In this document: positions 47,894 to 60,732 of the stretch, piece by piece
Layout of the letters: the number at the start of each line of letters is the position of its first letter
Position numbering within the stretch: the stretch's first letter is position 1
From: Diphasiastrum complanatum
Lineage: Eukaryota > Streptophyta > Lycopodiopsida > Lycopodiales > Lycopodiaceae
Reading direction: 5' to 3'
Length of the DNA: 64,000 nt
Assembly: GCA_029204225.1 (NCBI GenBank)
Contig: MU832151.1
Coordinates: 1 to 64,000, forward strand
The notes under the pieces: generated by a model
The model's input: the letters and a program-made list of their open reading frames with translations, nothing else
The model's database searches: none
Told to the model about the DNA's origin: nothing
Made by a program: the position numbers and the translations under genes

Positions 47894-48582
47894 TGTGAAA
47901 AGTACAGTACTAAGAACCATAAATGGATCTTTGAATGATCCACAAGGTGATTGTATGCTTGTTAAACAAGCTATCAGAAACTAGTCATCAGAAAACAAGA
48001 TCTAGTTTAGCAGTTTGATAGGAAACAAGTAGAGACAATCAAAGCATTGATCAAATAGTATAATCCAAATCCCCACGTGTGGAAATAAGGCTGTAGTACG
48101 GCCTGTAGACAGTGTTTACAAAGTGCCAAAGCTGGGTTTCATTGGAAATCAAGAGTAATCACCATACAATGAGAAGAAACTCTAGTTTCTCCTTGAGGCT
48201 CCAAAAAGTTTCTATCTTCTCACTATGGAGAATGGGAATACATAGTAAAACACACTTCCTTTGCAAAGTTAGGTGAAAATCCAGCATGTAATAAGGAAGT
48301 AGACTCCACTTTCTTGCCCTAATGTGAAAACTCTAGCCTAGATCCAAGAGTCATGCTTGGTAGGTGCATGGTATACAAATCTCATCATAAATCATGGTCT
48401 AGATCCTACAAAGTAGGAATCACAAACAAATAGACACAACCAGTCCTCTTGACTCGTGGTAACCTACTTTAGGTGTGTATGTACAAGTGGCACTTTGGCC
48501 ATTCAAGTAACCAACAAACAATATTGACAAAATATACAATATTCTACATGGCTAGATTTGCCAATGTAGTCAAATTTTCACA
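47894..48582 (-). repeat. 5' LTR of element D
   Basis: 689 bases, matches 42720-43410. The equivalent of the palindrome reads CCCACGTGTG here. A separate intact CACACGTGTG lies just inside the element at 47722-47731. Confidence 0.95.
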
Positions 48583-48890
48583 TTTCCGACACAAGGTTCC
48601 GACATATTCAAAAAATTTCATAATCCATCGGAATCCGACATAATAATACGTCGGAATCCGACACAAAAAAAAATTGACAAAAAAAAAACTGTCGAAATTT
48701 TTTTTTTTCACAGACGTCGAATTCCGACGCACAATAAAAATGTCGAAATCCAACATCCCATTTCAGAGACTACAACTTTTCAAATGGATGATGTCACATA
48801 AAAAAAAAACATAAAGCAGACGTCGGATTTCGAGGGATAATACAGATGTCAGATTCCGACGTCTGTGACTGAATTCTCAAAGTCGCATCA
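48583..48890. repeat. Cluster of GTCGGAATCCGAC-like palindromes
   Basis: At least seven full or partial copies: 48627-48640, 48649-48663, 48713-48729 (GACGTCGAATTCCGACG), near 48690, 48749 and 48819, and 48845-48863, separated by poly(A)/poly(T) runs. Irregular spacing rules out a CRISPR or simple satellite. Another copy lies in the element E LTR (50549-50562). Confidence 0.7.
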
Positions 48891-50511
48891 TTTTTCTAGG
48901 GTTTTCTTATTTTTTATTCTTGCAGGAGATTGTTGGGAATCGGATTTTGGTGCTTCTTCTCAACTCTATCAAATCCATTTGTCTCATTCCAAGTACGATT
49001 CTTTTGTTTCGTTATGTGCAACTAAGATTGTTTCTTTGTAACTTTTTCTTGTACACTATCTTCCTTGTATTGTATATTTTGTGTAGTTAAACACAAATAT
49101 GTGTCTTAGTGATTTATGATCATGAGCGAATGAGAGAGGAAGAGAAGGATGTGTGTGGGAGACAGAGAGAGCAAGAAAAATATAGATAGAAGAGTTTGAT
49201 TTAATGTTATGTTCTTTGTAGATTGTAGGGTTTAGATTTAATGTCATGTTCTTTGTGAAATAGTGTGAGACTAAGAGCTCTTGAGATTTGAATGAAGATC
49301 ATAACCAGCTCCACCATCAAAGATGTAGAGCTACCACTTTTTCTCACTGATTGATCCAGTATGGCTATCTTATTGCTACTCCCTATCGAGCCATAAAGGG
49401 TAATCCATTGTCACCTGATACATGTAAAATGAGATATCAGCTAGAGAAAGCTAGTGAAGCGTGTTCGGTATGATGGCATTTCTGTTGAGAATCAAAACTC
49501 AAAATGAACTTTGAAGAGTGCCATTACTCACTATCTCTGTTGGAAGCTTGAGATATCTTGGCTATGGAGTGCTTAATTATCTCTGTTCTGTGAGTTAGAA
49601 CCCAGTTTTCCTTACAAGATTTGGAGAGTTGGCCTACAATCACTTCCAGATGAGTGAGCCATCTCACCATTCAATCACATTATAGCCACTGAGGAATTGA
49701 ATGTTGACTTCCAAAGTACTGAAGGATTATTGTTGATTTCCAAAAGAGAGTTGAGAGATGTGATTATTAACATTGACCATCGCTGCTACAATTTTGCAAG
49801 CCTTCACTATGCCTATGAGTATTAGATATGAAGGAAGTCATCACTAAGCTAGTTGTCATATCAGAGACTCAACTAATTGAGCCTTCACGACCATGAAAAT
49901 GGAGCTTGCAACTGTTGTCTAAAGCTGATCTATCAACGACCATTGAGAACTCACTAATTTATTGTCAATGGGAGCCCTCATGGCTGTTCTAGTTGAGAGC
50001 AGTTCTATCCTAGCAAAGGACAGAAGTAAAGTGACAAACATAGTAGAATCAATTGAAACATTCATGACTAGCACTTCTTTGCTTTCCAGCTACATGCATA
50101 TGCACTGACAAATAGGTATGGCTTTATCTATTGTCAGTTCGTTTCATTTATGTCATTTTCTATAATCATTTATTTTTTCGTATGCACAACTTGTCGCTTG
50201 AAGTATGTTTGGTTGCAATTTATGCTAGCTTCCAGATCAGTTAACGAATGGGTTCGTGGTGTATTAGTGACTTGATTAATATTGTGAATCATAGTTGATC
50301 TAAACATTCATTCTACGTGTTTAAAACGATTGTAAGAGATTAGTGGCTATGTAGTACTACATGTCATACATAGTATATTTATAGTTCTTGTCATAATCTC
50401 CACACTGAAGTAAGAATTTGTATCATGAAATTTTAGCTTTTTTCTATATTTTCGCAGGGTCAAAATCCTGACACATTTAAAATCCATCAAATTTTGAAGG
50501 AAAAAAAAAGT
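48891..50511. other. No recognisable gene
   Basis: Short open frames only. TTGCAGGAGATTGTTGGGAATCGG (about 48923; shown only as context) sits after a pyrimidine tract but leads to no coding domain. AT-rich with purine-rich patches (49130-49190). Confidence 0.4.
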
Positions 50512-51115
50512 GTTAGATTCCTCACGTGGCAAAAGAAAAAAAAAATTTGTCGGAATCCGACCTTCACGTGGCATAGCAAAAAAAAAAAATGGGAAAAAAA
50601 AATTCAGACCCTTCGAAATGAGACCATCTTGATGTATTTTGGTCATATATGTCATTTTTAGCTATTTTTCCTACATAGGGAATATTTAGGGTCAAGTACC
50701 TTTTAGAGAGAGGAGAGAGAGAGTCATCTTCCTCATCCATAAATAGTAGAAAATGCGTGGAGAAACAGGTTGGAGAAACTTATTGTATTGTTGAGAGAGA
50801 TCAATAGATCATTGTCACAATTTCTTCCTCCATTGTGAGCATTGCTTTGTGTATTGTCTTCAAGCTCTTGTGTATGATCTTATGTGCTATCCGAAAGTGG
50901 TAGGGTGTTGTTCCACGGCCTGTTTGCTACTATTTTTGGCTGCCATCAGTATCTTTCATAAGTTTCTTTTGTCTCTTGAATGCTTTGTCAAGTTCATGTG
51001 TATCAAAGGTAGCATTAGGATGCTTTGCCATTTCTAGCTTTTGTAGCTTGTTGTGCAAAGATCTTAGCCTGAACATTTGGGATCTTAGATCCATTCAAGA
51101 TCCACTTTTCTTACA
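50512..51115 (+). repeat. Putative 5' LTR of element E
   Basis: Limits inferred from the TGTTAG start and the primer site; there is no partner copy to confirm them. Contains two TTCACGTGGC/CTCACGTGGC boxes and a GTCGGAATCCGAC palindrome. Confidence 0.55.
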
Positions 51116-52261
51116 TGTATCAGAGCTGGTTGGCCACTATTTATAATAAGATTTCCATTTATGGTGATATTTGGATGTTTGATCAAGTTCTAGCATGATT
51201 ATGCATTGCATTGTTGATCAAATCTTACTAAACTTTGTTTGTTGAGTTGAACTTGTGGATCAAAAGCATATTTCAAGTCTATCGAAGATCAGAGGATGAG
51301 AAGAAGCTATTTTGGATCAGATCTTAACACCTAATCATTTGTTGATTGTGAGGCTTGTGCATATTCAATACTAACAATGTTCTGTTCAATCTATTGTTGA
51401 CAATCTCCACTTCTGTGGATGAACACTCTCCTTTGTGGATGAACACTCTCCTTAAGTGGATAAAACTTCTCCTTAAGTGGATGACAAATACTCTTTGAGT
51501 GATTTTGTATTTCTCCAAAAGTCTGAGCAAAGCTCCCACTTGGATGAAAGATCCCCTTTTGGGTGAACGGATTGTCAACAATCTTTTGCATAAATTTTGG
51601 TGTACTTTGTTGAGCATGTAAGTAACCCTCCTTATGTAATTTGATTGGAGCATTTGCTGGAAGGTTTAACCATTATGCAAATGTGTTTTCAGGTTCTTAA
51701 CAATTGAGGAACATTCTCATGTAAAGTGATCTTAGATCTACATCTAAACACCAAGATTTGATAAGCTAGTGAAGCTAGTCTTGTGATTCACTAAGTGTGC
51801 TCTTTCTTTCACCTATAAAGCTTGTACTTATCACTTGATGGAGTTTAGAAGTGTTTTTTACATGTGGTTTTATAGGTTGAATCAATATCTTAGTGTGTTG
51901 ATCATATGTTGATCAAGTTTGTTCAATTCTAGGTATTCTTGGAAGCCTAGTCTTTTGTATTTTCTAAGAATGCAAGTAACTCTTCACACCATAACTTGAT
52001 TTGGTCACTTGCTGGAAAGTTTGAGAGCTTAAGCAAGAGTGTATTCAGGTTGGTTTGAGTTTGTAATCCATTCTTAGTGTGTGCAAAGTGTTGCATGTGT
52101 TTTCAATCTTCCTTTCTATGCTTGGAAACTAGCAAGGTTCAAGATAGAAGAGTTGTAGGGTCCTAGATCTTCTGAGATCTCCTTATCCATCATTTGTTGA
52201 GAGGAAAGTGAGTACTAGGTGCATTAGAAAAGAGCCTAAAAGCTGAAGAATCATTATATTC

Positions 52262-54155
52262 ATGGCTTCCAATGGTGGGATCATGATAGATTGAGTTCAT
52301 CAAACTACTCTACCTGGAAAATGAGGATGGAATCCTTACTTGAGTTGAAGGCTAAAAGGGCTCTTCATATCATTAAAATGAATGTTACCAATGAGCTTCT
52401 CAAGGAAGTTGATAAAAGTCAAAGTGCAAGTGAGGCATGGAATGCCTTGAAGAAGCTCTTTGAATAAAAGTCCACATCTAGGGTAGTGACCCTAAGGAGG
52501 CAAATATTTTCTAGTAGACAAAGAGAGGGACAAAGTGCTCATGCATTTGTCTTGAGGGTTAAGTCCTTAAGTGATGATCTAGCATGCATTGATGAAAACA
52601 TAAAAGATGGTGAAATAGTCCAATTTCTGTTGAATGGTTTGCTAAATGAACATGCTAACCTTGTGCAAAGTTTTGCGAAATCTTATTGGCTGAAGAACAT
52701 AGGTTGCAATCAAAGCTTGATGGTGCATCCTTGCAAGGTGGAGGTGCAGAGGCTTTCTTCACAAAAGGCAAAGTCAAAGGGAAATGGTCCAAAGGTGGTA
52801 ACTTGGATCATGATGATCACTCTTCCTCCTCTTCTACTTCTTTTAGAAAGAAAGATAAGTCAAAGTTCAAGTGCCTTTATTGTGGGATAAAAGGTCATTT
52901 TGCTAATGAATGTCATAAGAAGAAAAGAGAGCAAGGTGAGAGGCACGGAAATCTAGCAATAGATGAAGAAGAGGATAGCATTTCTGAATCTCTTGTTATG
53001 ACTTCAAGTTTACTTGCACATATAGATGGGAATGATCCTTGGTGGATTGATAGTGGAGCCTCATCTCATATGACAAGACATAAGGAATACTTTTCATCCT
53101 TATTGTCTTATGAGGGAGAGAGCAACATCATCTATACTGCAAATGATGGTCAATGTGACAGCAAAGGCATAGGCACAATTCCTATTTCTCTTTCAACAAA
53201 TAGGAAAGCTAATCTTGAAAATGTATTGTACATTCCTTCAATCACTAAGAACTTGCTTAGTGTTAGTCAAATGATTGACAAGGGGCTTGATGTTGAGTTC
53301 ATTGGAGATGCTTGTTTAATAAGTAAGTGTGGTTCCTTGATTGCTAAAGGAAGAAGGCATGGTAAACTTTTCAAACTGGATGCATGTGTGATCTCTAAGA
53401 ACAAAGGATGTATGGCTAGGTAACAATTGACAAACCAAGAAGTTTGGCATAAGTGGTTGGGCCACCCCAACTTCAAATCTTTGGAGGTAATGGCAAAGAA
53501 AGAGCATGTTCTTGGTCTCCCTAAAAATCTTGTTCCAAATAATACATTTTGTGAACATTGTGCCTTGTCCAAATCTCATAGACTTGCTTATACTAGATCT
53601 ACTTCTAGATCTAAAGAAGCTTTTCAACTTGTGCATTCGGATCTTCATTCTTTTAGTACAACTAGCAATGGTGGGGCAAAAATGTATCCAACTTTTATTG
53701 ATGACTTTAGTAGGTATACTTGGGTCTATCTTCTTAAAACCAAGGATGAAGTGTTTGCTGCATTTGTCAAGTTTAAGAATGAGGTGGAAAATCAATTCAA
53801 TACAAAGATCAAATAATAGAGGGGAATACACTTCAAATAAGTTCCAAGATTTTTGCATAGCACATGGGATTAAGAGGGAGTACTCTAGTCCTAGGACTCC
53901 ACAACAGAATGGAGTGGCAGAAAGGGAGAATAGAACCCTTTGTGAATGTGCCAAGGCAATGAGACTACATGCTAATCTTGCTAAGTCCTATTGGGGGGAA
54001 GCTTTAGCATGTGCTAATTATCTTTGTAACAGGAGGACAAGTGCTTCTTTGAATGGTAAGACTCCCTTTGAGGTCCTCTACGGTAGGAGGCCGAGTGTCA
54101 AGCATTGTAGGATCTTTGGTTGTACTTGTTTTGTCAACATCACGGAGAACGGCCT
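52262..54155 (+). pseudogene. Copia gag, protease and integrase, element E
   Basis: Gag begins near ATGGCTTCCAATGGTGGG, with a frame change to DRLSSSNYSTWKMRMESLL and an internal deletion to AKRALHIIKMNVTNELLKEV. The CCHC knuckle CLYCGIKGHFANEC (about 52870), protease PWWIDSGASSHMTRH (about 53040), VWHKWLGHPNFKSLEV, integrase VHSDLHSF, FIDDFSRYTWVYLL, a damaged NNRGEY (D lost), PQQNGVAERENRTLCECAK and FGCTCFVNITEN follow. Three frame changes. Confidence 0.88.
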
Positions 54156-54620
54156 TCCAAGACTTGTTACATCGAATTGTCGAGATTTATTTCGACGATC
54201 TGGGTGTACATTCCTCAGCCGCTACACACCTTGACGCACTAGAGAAAATCTTCATTCGTTGTCGTAGATTTGGAATTTCCCTAAACCCTGATAAGTGTCA
54301 AATCTGGGTCACCCATGGGGTAGTACTCGGACATATAATTTCAAAGGACGGTATTTCTATCGATCCTTCAAAAATCAAGGTAATAGTTGAAATGCCCTTA
54401 CCTGCAACAGTGAAGGAAGTGTACGTCTTCCTCGGTCACACAAATTATTATCGCATCTTTATAATCGATTATGTCGACAAGGCACGCCTTGTTTATTTAG
54501 TTGTGGTAGATCCTCGATGGACCAAAGAACGCATTAAAGCCTTTGAGGAGTTGAAAACAGCCCTTACCACCGCACCCATACTCCGTTCGCCAGACTACAT
54601 TTTCGCAAATATCTTGATGC
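54156..54620 (+). pseudogene. Ty3/gypsy RT-RNase H fragment
   Basis: FQDLLHRIVEIYFDDLGVHS (YLDD became YFDD), FIRCRRFGISLNPDKCQIWV, VVLGHIISKDGISIDPSKIK, VYVFLGHTNYYRIFI and FEELKTALTTAPILRSPDY: the second half of gypsy RT and the start of RNase H in the correct order. It is fused in frame (within 54053-54736) to the copia integrase remnant, and no other gypsy domain is nearby. Confidence 0.88.
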
Positions 54621-57600
54621 TACAATGTATGTACATGAGTATTTACTTTTTTGGCTTAAAGAGCTTCCCAAGTTTTTCATGTCATAAATTTTTAACTTCT
54701 ATAAAAACAAGGTCAGTGTTTGACTTATTAAAATAAAATTGAAATCTAAGTATGATCTAAAGCAATTATTTTCCCAAAAAAAAAGTGGAAAATGCATCAT
54801 GCTAGCAATGATTGACTTTTACTTACAATTGCAAAATTAAGAATTCACATAGCTTTCATTCTTTTATTGAACTTCAAAGATTTAGTTGGAGATACTGAAT
54901 GATAAAGAAGCTCAAATTTTTTGTCAAGAATAGGGATCATAGAATTATAAAGAAAGCTTCTTGTTGGGCTATAGAATTATCTAAATAAAAGTTATTCCCC
55001 CTTGAGTTGATAGGTATCATATAAGTGAAGTCCCCTTATAGGGGAGCATTGGAGATGGCCAATTCAGAAACAAATCTAAGGAACTCTTCCAATTATGGGG
55101 GAATTGCACGTGTTGAAATTCAAAGAAAAACATATTTACTTTTAGTCAAGATATGTACAGGATTCCCGGCCTCATAGAAACTCAAAACATATGCAACCAA
55201 GATGGCACATTACATTGACAATCTAGCAAATCATGGTTTAAGAATGACTAAAAAGAATGAAAAATGCATTGGGAAAGTTGAAGGAAGCAAGATGATGGAG
55301 CTAAGGTGGTAGTCTACATATTGTCCCTTTGAATCCCTTCAAATTCTTCCTAGTTGTGGTAGTAATCCAATTTTTAAAATAATTCTAGTCTCTATTATGC
55401 AAAAAAATTAAATGGTTACATTCAATTGTCATATTACTAAAGCTTAAAAGGCTAACAAGGCCATTGAAGATGAGCACTTCACCTTTCTTGGTATATGACC
55501 AAGTGGAATCATTTGGATTCTTCAAAATCCTTTTGTCATCAAATAATGGGAAGAAATTAGCTAAATTCCTATATTTTTAACTTTTAAAGAAACATAGAAT
55601 AACCACACTAATAAAAGTTATCCTTATTGTCACAACATTATTATCAAGCGTTTATCACATCATACATTTCTCCACAAAGTATGCATCTATACTTTGTGGG
55701 GAAATCTTTTTGATTCATTTTATGCCAGTAGTACCTTCTAATCCAACAGGATTGGCTCAGCTGGTCAGCTTGGCATCCAAAGTTTCTTTGGTCCCAGGTT
55801 CGAGCCCACCCTTGGAAACCAAGAAGCAGTAGTACCTTCTAAGGTCTACTTTTGGGAGAGAATTTGAAAACCAAGAAACTCGTAGATTTTTCAAAAGTAT
55901 AACCTGCAATATTTGTGTTAAAATCAAATCATAACAGGCTTTTGCTATGTGTATGTTCACTCAGAAACTAGGCATTTTTAAATAGACCTTTTAGTAATTT
56001 GCTTTCTATAATGAAATTGATGGTGGACAAAGAGGTAGCCTAATCTCTGACTATCGATTATTACTTTTTACTTATGTTAGTCTTCATTATTTTCCTTTCT
56101 TTTCTACATCCACAAATATTTCGTAATTAATATTAGAATCTTTGACCATTCACCATGTGGTCAATGGTGCATGTCTCCAATCAGGAAGCTTAGCAAAACT
56201 TTAGGTAAATCAACTCTACAATTTCTTTTGACATAAAACACGTACTAACCAGAGTTGCACTACGTTCCAAAACATCACCAGAGCAGAGTTCCAAATTCCA
56301 AAGCATTCTGGATCATAGCATTCCTAAGTTTGTGTTTTCTACCACATCTTTGTGGTGAAGCTTGGTCATTAGTACTAGGAGTGGGTAAAACCAGACAAAA
56401 TAGATCCGAAAAGACCCATGCACAATTTTAAGTCCAATGGATTGAGTTTTCTTACTAATTATGGTAGATTGATGGTCCAGGACTGTTCGCAAGACAATAA
56501 TCACAGGACAGTTACCAAACCTAACAATGTAATTACTCTATTCTCACAAATCTGTCATCCTCTATCACCGATCACAATTGATAATGCTCAAAATAAGCTG
56601 GATTAATTAGAGATGTGACATCACTTATGGCTAGTTAGCAAGTAGATGTGTCTGTTTATTATACATGCAATAAAGACCACAACAAAACTGCTAAATGTTT
56701 ACTTCGCAATAAAATGTAATTCAGCACATATTGTTCTAGGGCACACCTTAGCTGATTTTGACAAACAACCAGTTAAAACAATGTCATGCATATGAAGTTT
56801 GAACATATGAGAAACTGCACCTAGTCTATTATATACTCTAGCCTTGCACATGCAGCTTAATCGAACTTAATTGCAATAATGAGCGTCTAGTTCATTTTCA
56901 ATGGCTTAATAGCAGTCAACCTCCAATTTGCACATGACAACCATACAAAGCCTATCAAAACATCCAACCGCGTCTTGTACAATGCCCAAAATCTAGGTCA
57001 CAGGTCTTCAAGATATGTAGCTGGTGATTGCAGCTCTCAAGCACAAGTGACATTCATAGTTATATATTGATCCTCTTGTGCAAGTGTACTGGCTTTGGAG
57101 AATGTTTGGGTGTAAAGAAAGCTGAATGCAGATTTGACCTCTGGCTGGTAGCTTGGGAGTAATTGATTGCAGGATGGAGTCAACTAATCATCTATATCAC
57201 CAGCAACGGTTATTTATAGCCTAACCGATCTCCAAATCATCGAGTCAAGAACCTATTTTATACTACATTGGAAATATGATATGTCCAAAGATTTCAAGCA
57301 GAGCATGTTAAAGATGCACCTCCTCCTGTAGATAAGCCAATCTACACATCTTTGAGAATTCCAAAAGCTATTCAAATGTCATTGCATCTAAATTGTAATC
57401 AGAGGTTTCTATTTAAAATATAAAGGGAGGTACATTCTTTAACAAGCCAATGTACTCTGCTTAAAGACTTCAAGAATAATGGCATGAATTGCAGGCAAGA
57501 TGTACTTGAAGGATTCAGGCATCTTAAATAACATACAGATTCCCAAGTATATTGACCTTCGAGTTGACATATTTAGAACACATTTGGTATCCAAATGCCT

Positions 57601-58686
57601 ATACAGAATATAATGATTCCTCCAAGAGTCATCCAGACGGCCCAAGTCAATCTTACATGTTAGTTTACAACATACAGATAATTCATGCACTACTGAAGCT
57701 GAAAGCATCATCAATTTCAAATCGTCAGGGTGTGATCATGTCTTTAACATGAAAAGGATACAATTATCATTTCCCTTGAGGTATGGGCACAGCTTGACCC
57801 AGATACCCTGCCTATGGTATTTTGCAACTATTTTGTGTCTTTGATCTCAAGCAAAATAAGTTTGTCCTTTAACCTTGTGACGAGTCTCTAAGTAAGTCAA
57901 ATGGTTAAAATTAGTGAGTCCTGAATGACCTAGTTTAAGAAGAAAGAAAAAGATTATAAACACAGCCTTAGTGGAGATGAGTTAGAAAAGTGTCATTAAA
58001 AACAGCCAGAAAGACTGTTGGATGAATGAAGCATCTGTCATAAGAATGAAACCCATTGCAGTTAAAACAACGCACATTGGACCATTCAAACATCCTCCGT
58101 ATGTCTGATGATGAAGAAACACTAACATGGTAAAAGTTTTCCTTTTTGACCTCCCAAAGATTTTGTCAAAATTTTATAACCATGTTTGCAGATCTGAGAA
58201 CATTGCACTTAAATGGCCCATCAAAGCAACCTAGCCTGCACATGTACACGTTGGAATCTAGTCAAAATCGCTATAAACTGAAGGCAAATTTTGATAAAGG
58301 ATGAAGAGCACAACATCACAATCACAACCAAAGTGTCAATAAACGAGCCTAGGAACATGCAGAGAAGAGTGCATACTGTGACAGCCATGCCAACATTTGA
58401 CTCATGTATCACCAAAAGTGTCTTGAAAACAAGCCCTTTCTCTTGGAAGTTCAGTTCTGACTTAATAACATCACTTCAAAGTTGCAAACTTGCAACAAGC
58501 AGAAAGACAAAAGAAATGAGATGCTGCACCTAGTCTGATGTCATCCAAGATGGTCTTCAAGGTTCATTTGAGCACAGAAAAATGTTAGCTGCAGCACAAC
58601 TTCTATCATCCTGCTGCCAACCTCACACATGTTTTGATTTAAAGCTGAACTGTGTCCAAAAGTGTACATACATATCATACAGAAAA
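54621..58686. other. Intergenic region, mostly unassigned
   Basis: AT-rich with no coding domain. It holds the tRNA-like insertion at 55742-55826. The part nearest 58686 is expected to include the 3' UTR of the DUF810 gene; no clear poly(A) signal was chosen. Confidence 0.5.
55726..55842 (+). mobile_element. 85-bp tRNA-derived SINE-like insertion with 16-bp target duplication
   Basis: The insert (55742-55826) contains an A box TGGCTCAGCTGG and a B box GGTTCGAGCCC with about 41 bases between them, as in RNA polymerase III promoters of tRNAs. TCCAA at its start pairs with TTGGA near its end. CAGTAGTACCTTCTAA flanks it on both sides (55726-55741 and 55827-55842), exact over 16 bases, which indicates target-primed retrotransposition. 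There is no long body, so it is either a minimal SINE or a retroposed tRNA-like RNA. Confidence 0.8.
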
Positions 58687-60684
58687 TTATCTTTTGGAAC
58701 TGCTGTAGGTTCTCATCACAAACTTGGAAGCCAAGACATGACATTTATAGCCCAATACCGAAGATAAGGTATTGGAAGAGGCAGAATATTGAGCCTTTGA
58801 AGAATTAGATCTAGAATCTGACCGAAACATGGTGCGAAAATCTGTATCCATGTTTGTACCCTTGAAATCTGGAGTTGAATCATCTTGCTTAAGAGGTAAT
58901 GAGGAGAGAAACTGTGCTACTGGTTCTGACGCTTTCTCTACCAGATCCTCAGGCAAGCCTTCACCATTTGCAATAAAAAGTTCTTTCAATGCCATGAAAT
59001 CTTCCTTCAGCATTTCGGTATCAATTTCATCTAAGGGTTTTGTTCTATATAGAATAATCTGTAAAAAGCCTTCAAAACAAGCCATCATTAGATAGTTCAC
59101 CATCTGATTACGGAGACAGTCAGACAAGGTGTTTGCTATGATCTCCAGCTGATAGTTGAGCTGTTGGATAACTGTTCCAATCCTTGCTTCCGACACACCA
59201 CCAAGATAAAGACCTTCCCAAAACACACCCCGCAGATCCCCAAAGACAACCTTGTATGCAGCTATGTCAAAAAGCCTCTCAATGCCTGCTTGACAAGATG
59301 CTCTTGAGCGTTCCAACTTGACTTTGGTAACAAGAGTAATAGGTACAGAAACTTTAGCCTTATCACGTGGAAGCTCCTGCCACCCAAATCTAAGTTTCTT
59401 TTCCAGAAATTCAACTTCTGATAGTACTTGGTATAACGTATTTATGCGAACACAGATACGTTGTAGACTTAAAGGGTCGCTTTGCTCAAACTGCAAGTCA
59501 TTTTGTAATTGAGGCCATACCCTAGTCTTGTACTGAGCCAGTGCCTCATATTTCTTCCACAAAGAATCATTCAGTTTGCTTATCATTGATATTGAAGAAT
59601 CTTTACCCCGTGTAAGTGCTAAATGAGGAATAAAGTCTTCCTTCTTTCCTGCAAAACATTCAGGAAGATGAGTCCTCCAAATGGCCAGCACAAGCTTACA
59701 GCACCATGAAGACAAATTCATTATGAAGTAGTAGCTTGGAACCTCTTGAATATTCCTCACCGCAGCGAGCTACAATGACATAAACATAATGGTCAAGAGC
59801 TGCATCAATCCCAGATGTGAAATCCTGTACTAATGCAGGGGCTTGAGAAACAGAGAACTTGAAAAATGCATCCGAGGTGTCCTCAACAATTCTGAGAAGC
59901 TCCACTGCAGAGAAAGCGTACCTCTCTCTGGTGGCATTTTGGCTCCAATCCTATCAGCAAAAAGTCATAGAGTGAGCAGACTACAGCATGTGAAAGGTTA
60001 TTTGCAAAAGAAACTTCTTAATGACCATTCAGTGACTGACGCTTTGCAATAAAGTAACTAGAAAAATGCTAATGTCAGAATCAGTTTTTCCACATAGCTG
60101 GATAATCAAAAAATGTACACTCACATATAGAGTATACGTTTGAAATGTTACAATTAGGACTGTCAATCACAAAGGCAACTAAGCTATTTAAGTTGAGCTT
60201 CAAGATTTCTCTTAGAGATTCAAGACAAATAAAACAAAAGACCGACGATCTAACTGGGAAAGCATATACACATCAACAATCATTATAATAAAACCTGAGG
60301 CTTCCTCATATATCGTCAACTTCTAGGCCAAAATTTGCCATGATGATCTGGCTATGATTATCTCCTTCACTCTAAGCTTGACAAAAATTGTGTCTAGGAA
60401 TAAGAAGCAATCACTTAATCGAGTAACAGCACACAGTGAATATGCATATGTCAACCATTGCAATGACTTTACAATCTGTATTCCAGCAAGCATTATCAAG
60501 CTTAACTGCAGCATGAAGACAATCATGAAAACACAATGCCTCAAATGTAATTTCAGAAAGTCTACCTCCAATATTGCTGAAGCTACGGCTCTATGGCATA
60601 CTCCCACAATAAAAATGTCAGGAGGAGGTAAATGGATCAATAAGAAAGATACTCTTGCTTCTCATAAAAGGGCAGCAAGGCCAG

Positions 60685-60732
<48 letters not shown>

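Larger units (their letters stand above)
42720..48582 (-). mobile_element. Ty1/copia retrotransposon, element D (full length)
   Basis: LTRs at 42720-43410 and 47894-48582 begin TGTGAAAA and end TTTTCACA. Target duplication TTTCC at 42715-42719 and 48583-48587. The primer site on the minus strand (CGGTATCAAAGCC, about 47881-47893) and a GAGGAGGAG purine tract before the 3' LTR are in place. Coding lies on the minus strand. Gag and pol resemble element A but the LTRs differ. The RT catalytic segment is deleted (see gag-pol entry). Confidence 0.95.
50512..54155 (+). mobile_element. Ty1/copia retrotransposon, element E (3' truncated)
   Basis: Putative 5' LTR 50512-51115 (TGTTAGATTCC to TTCTTACA), a primer-like TGTATCAGAGCT at 51116, a long leader, gag, protease and integrase. 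It ends inside integrase at about 54155, where Ty3/gypsy sequence starts. No 3' LTR found. Confidence 0.75.

Noticed and set aside
48583-48890. CRISPR-like palindromes
   Set aside because: Plant nuclear context, irregular spacing, imperfect units and no cas genes.
55742-55826. Functional tRNA gene
   Set aside because: The A and B boxes are present, but the cloverleaf is incomplete and the 16-base target duplication marks it as a retro-insertion.
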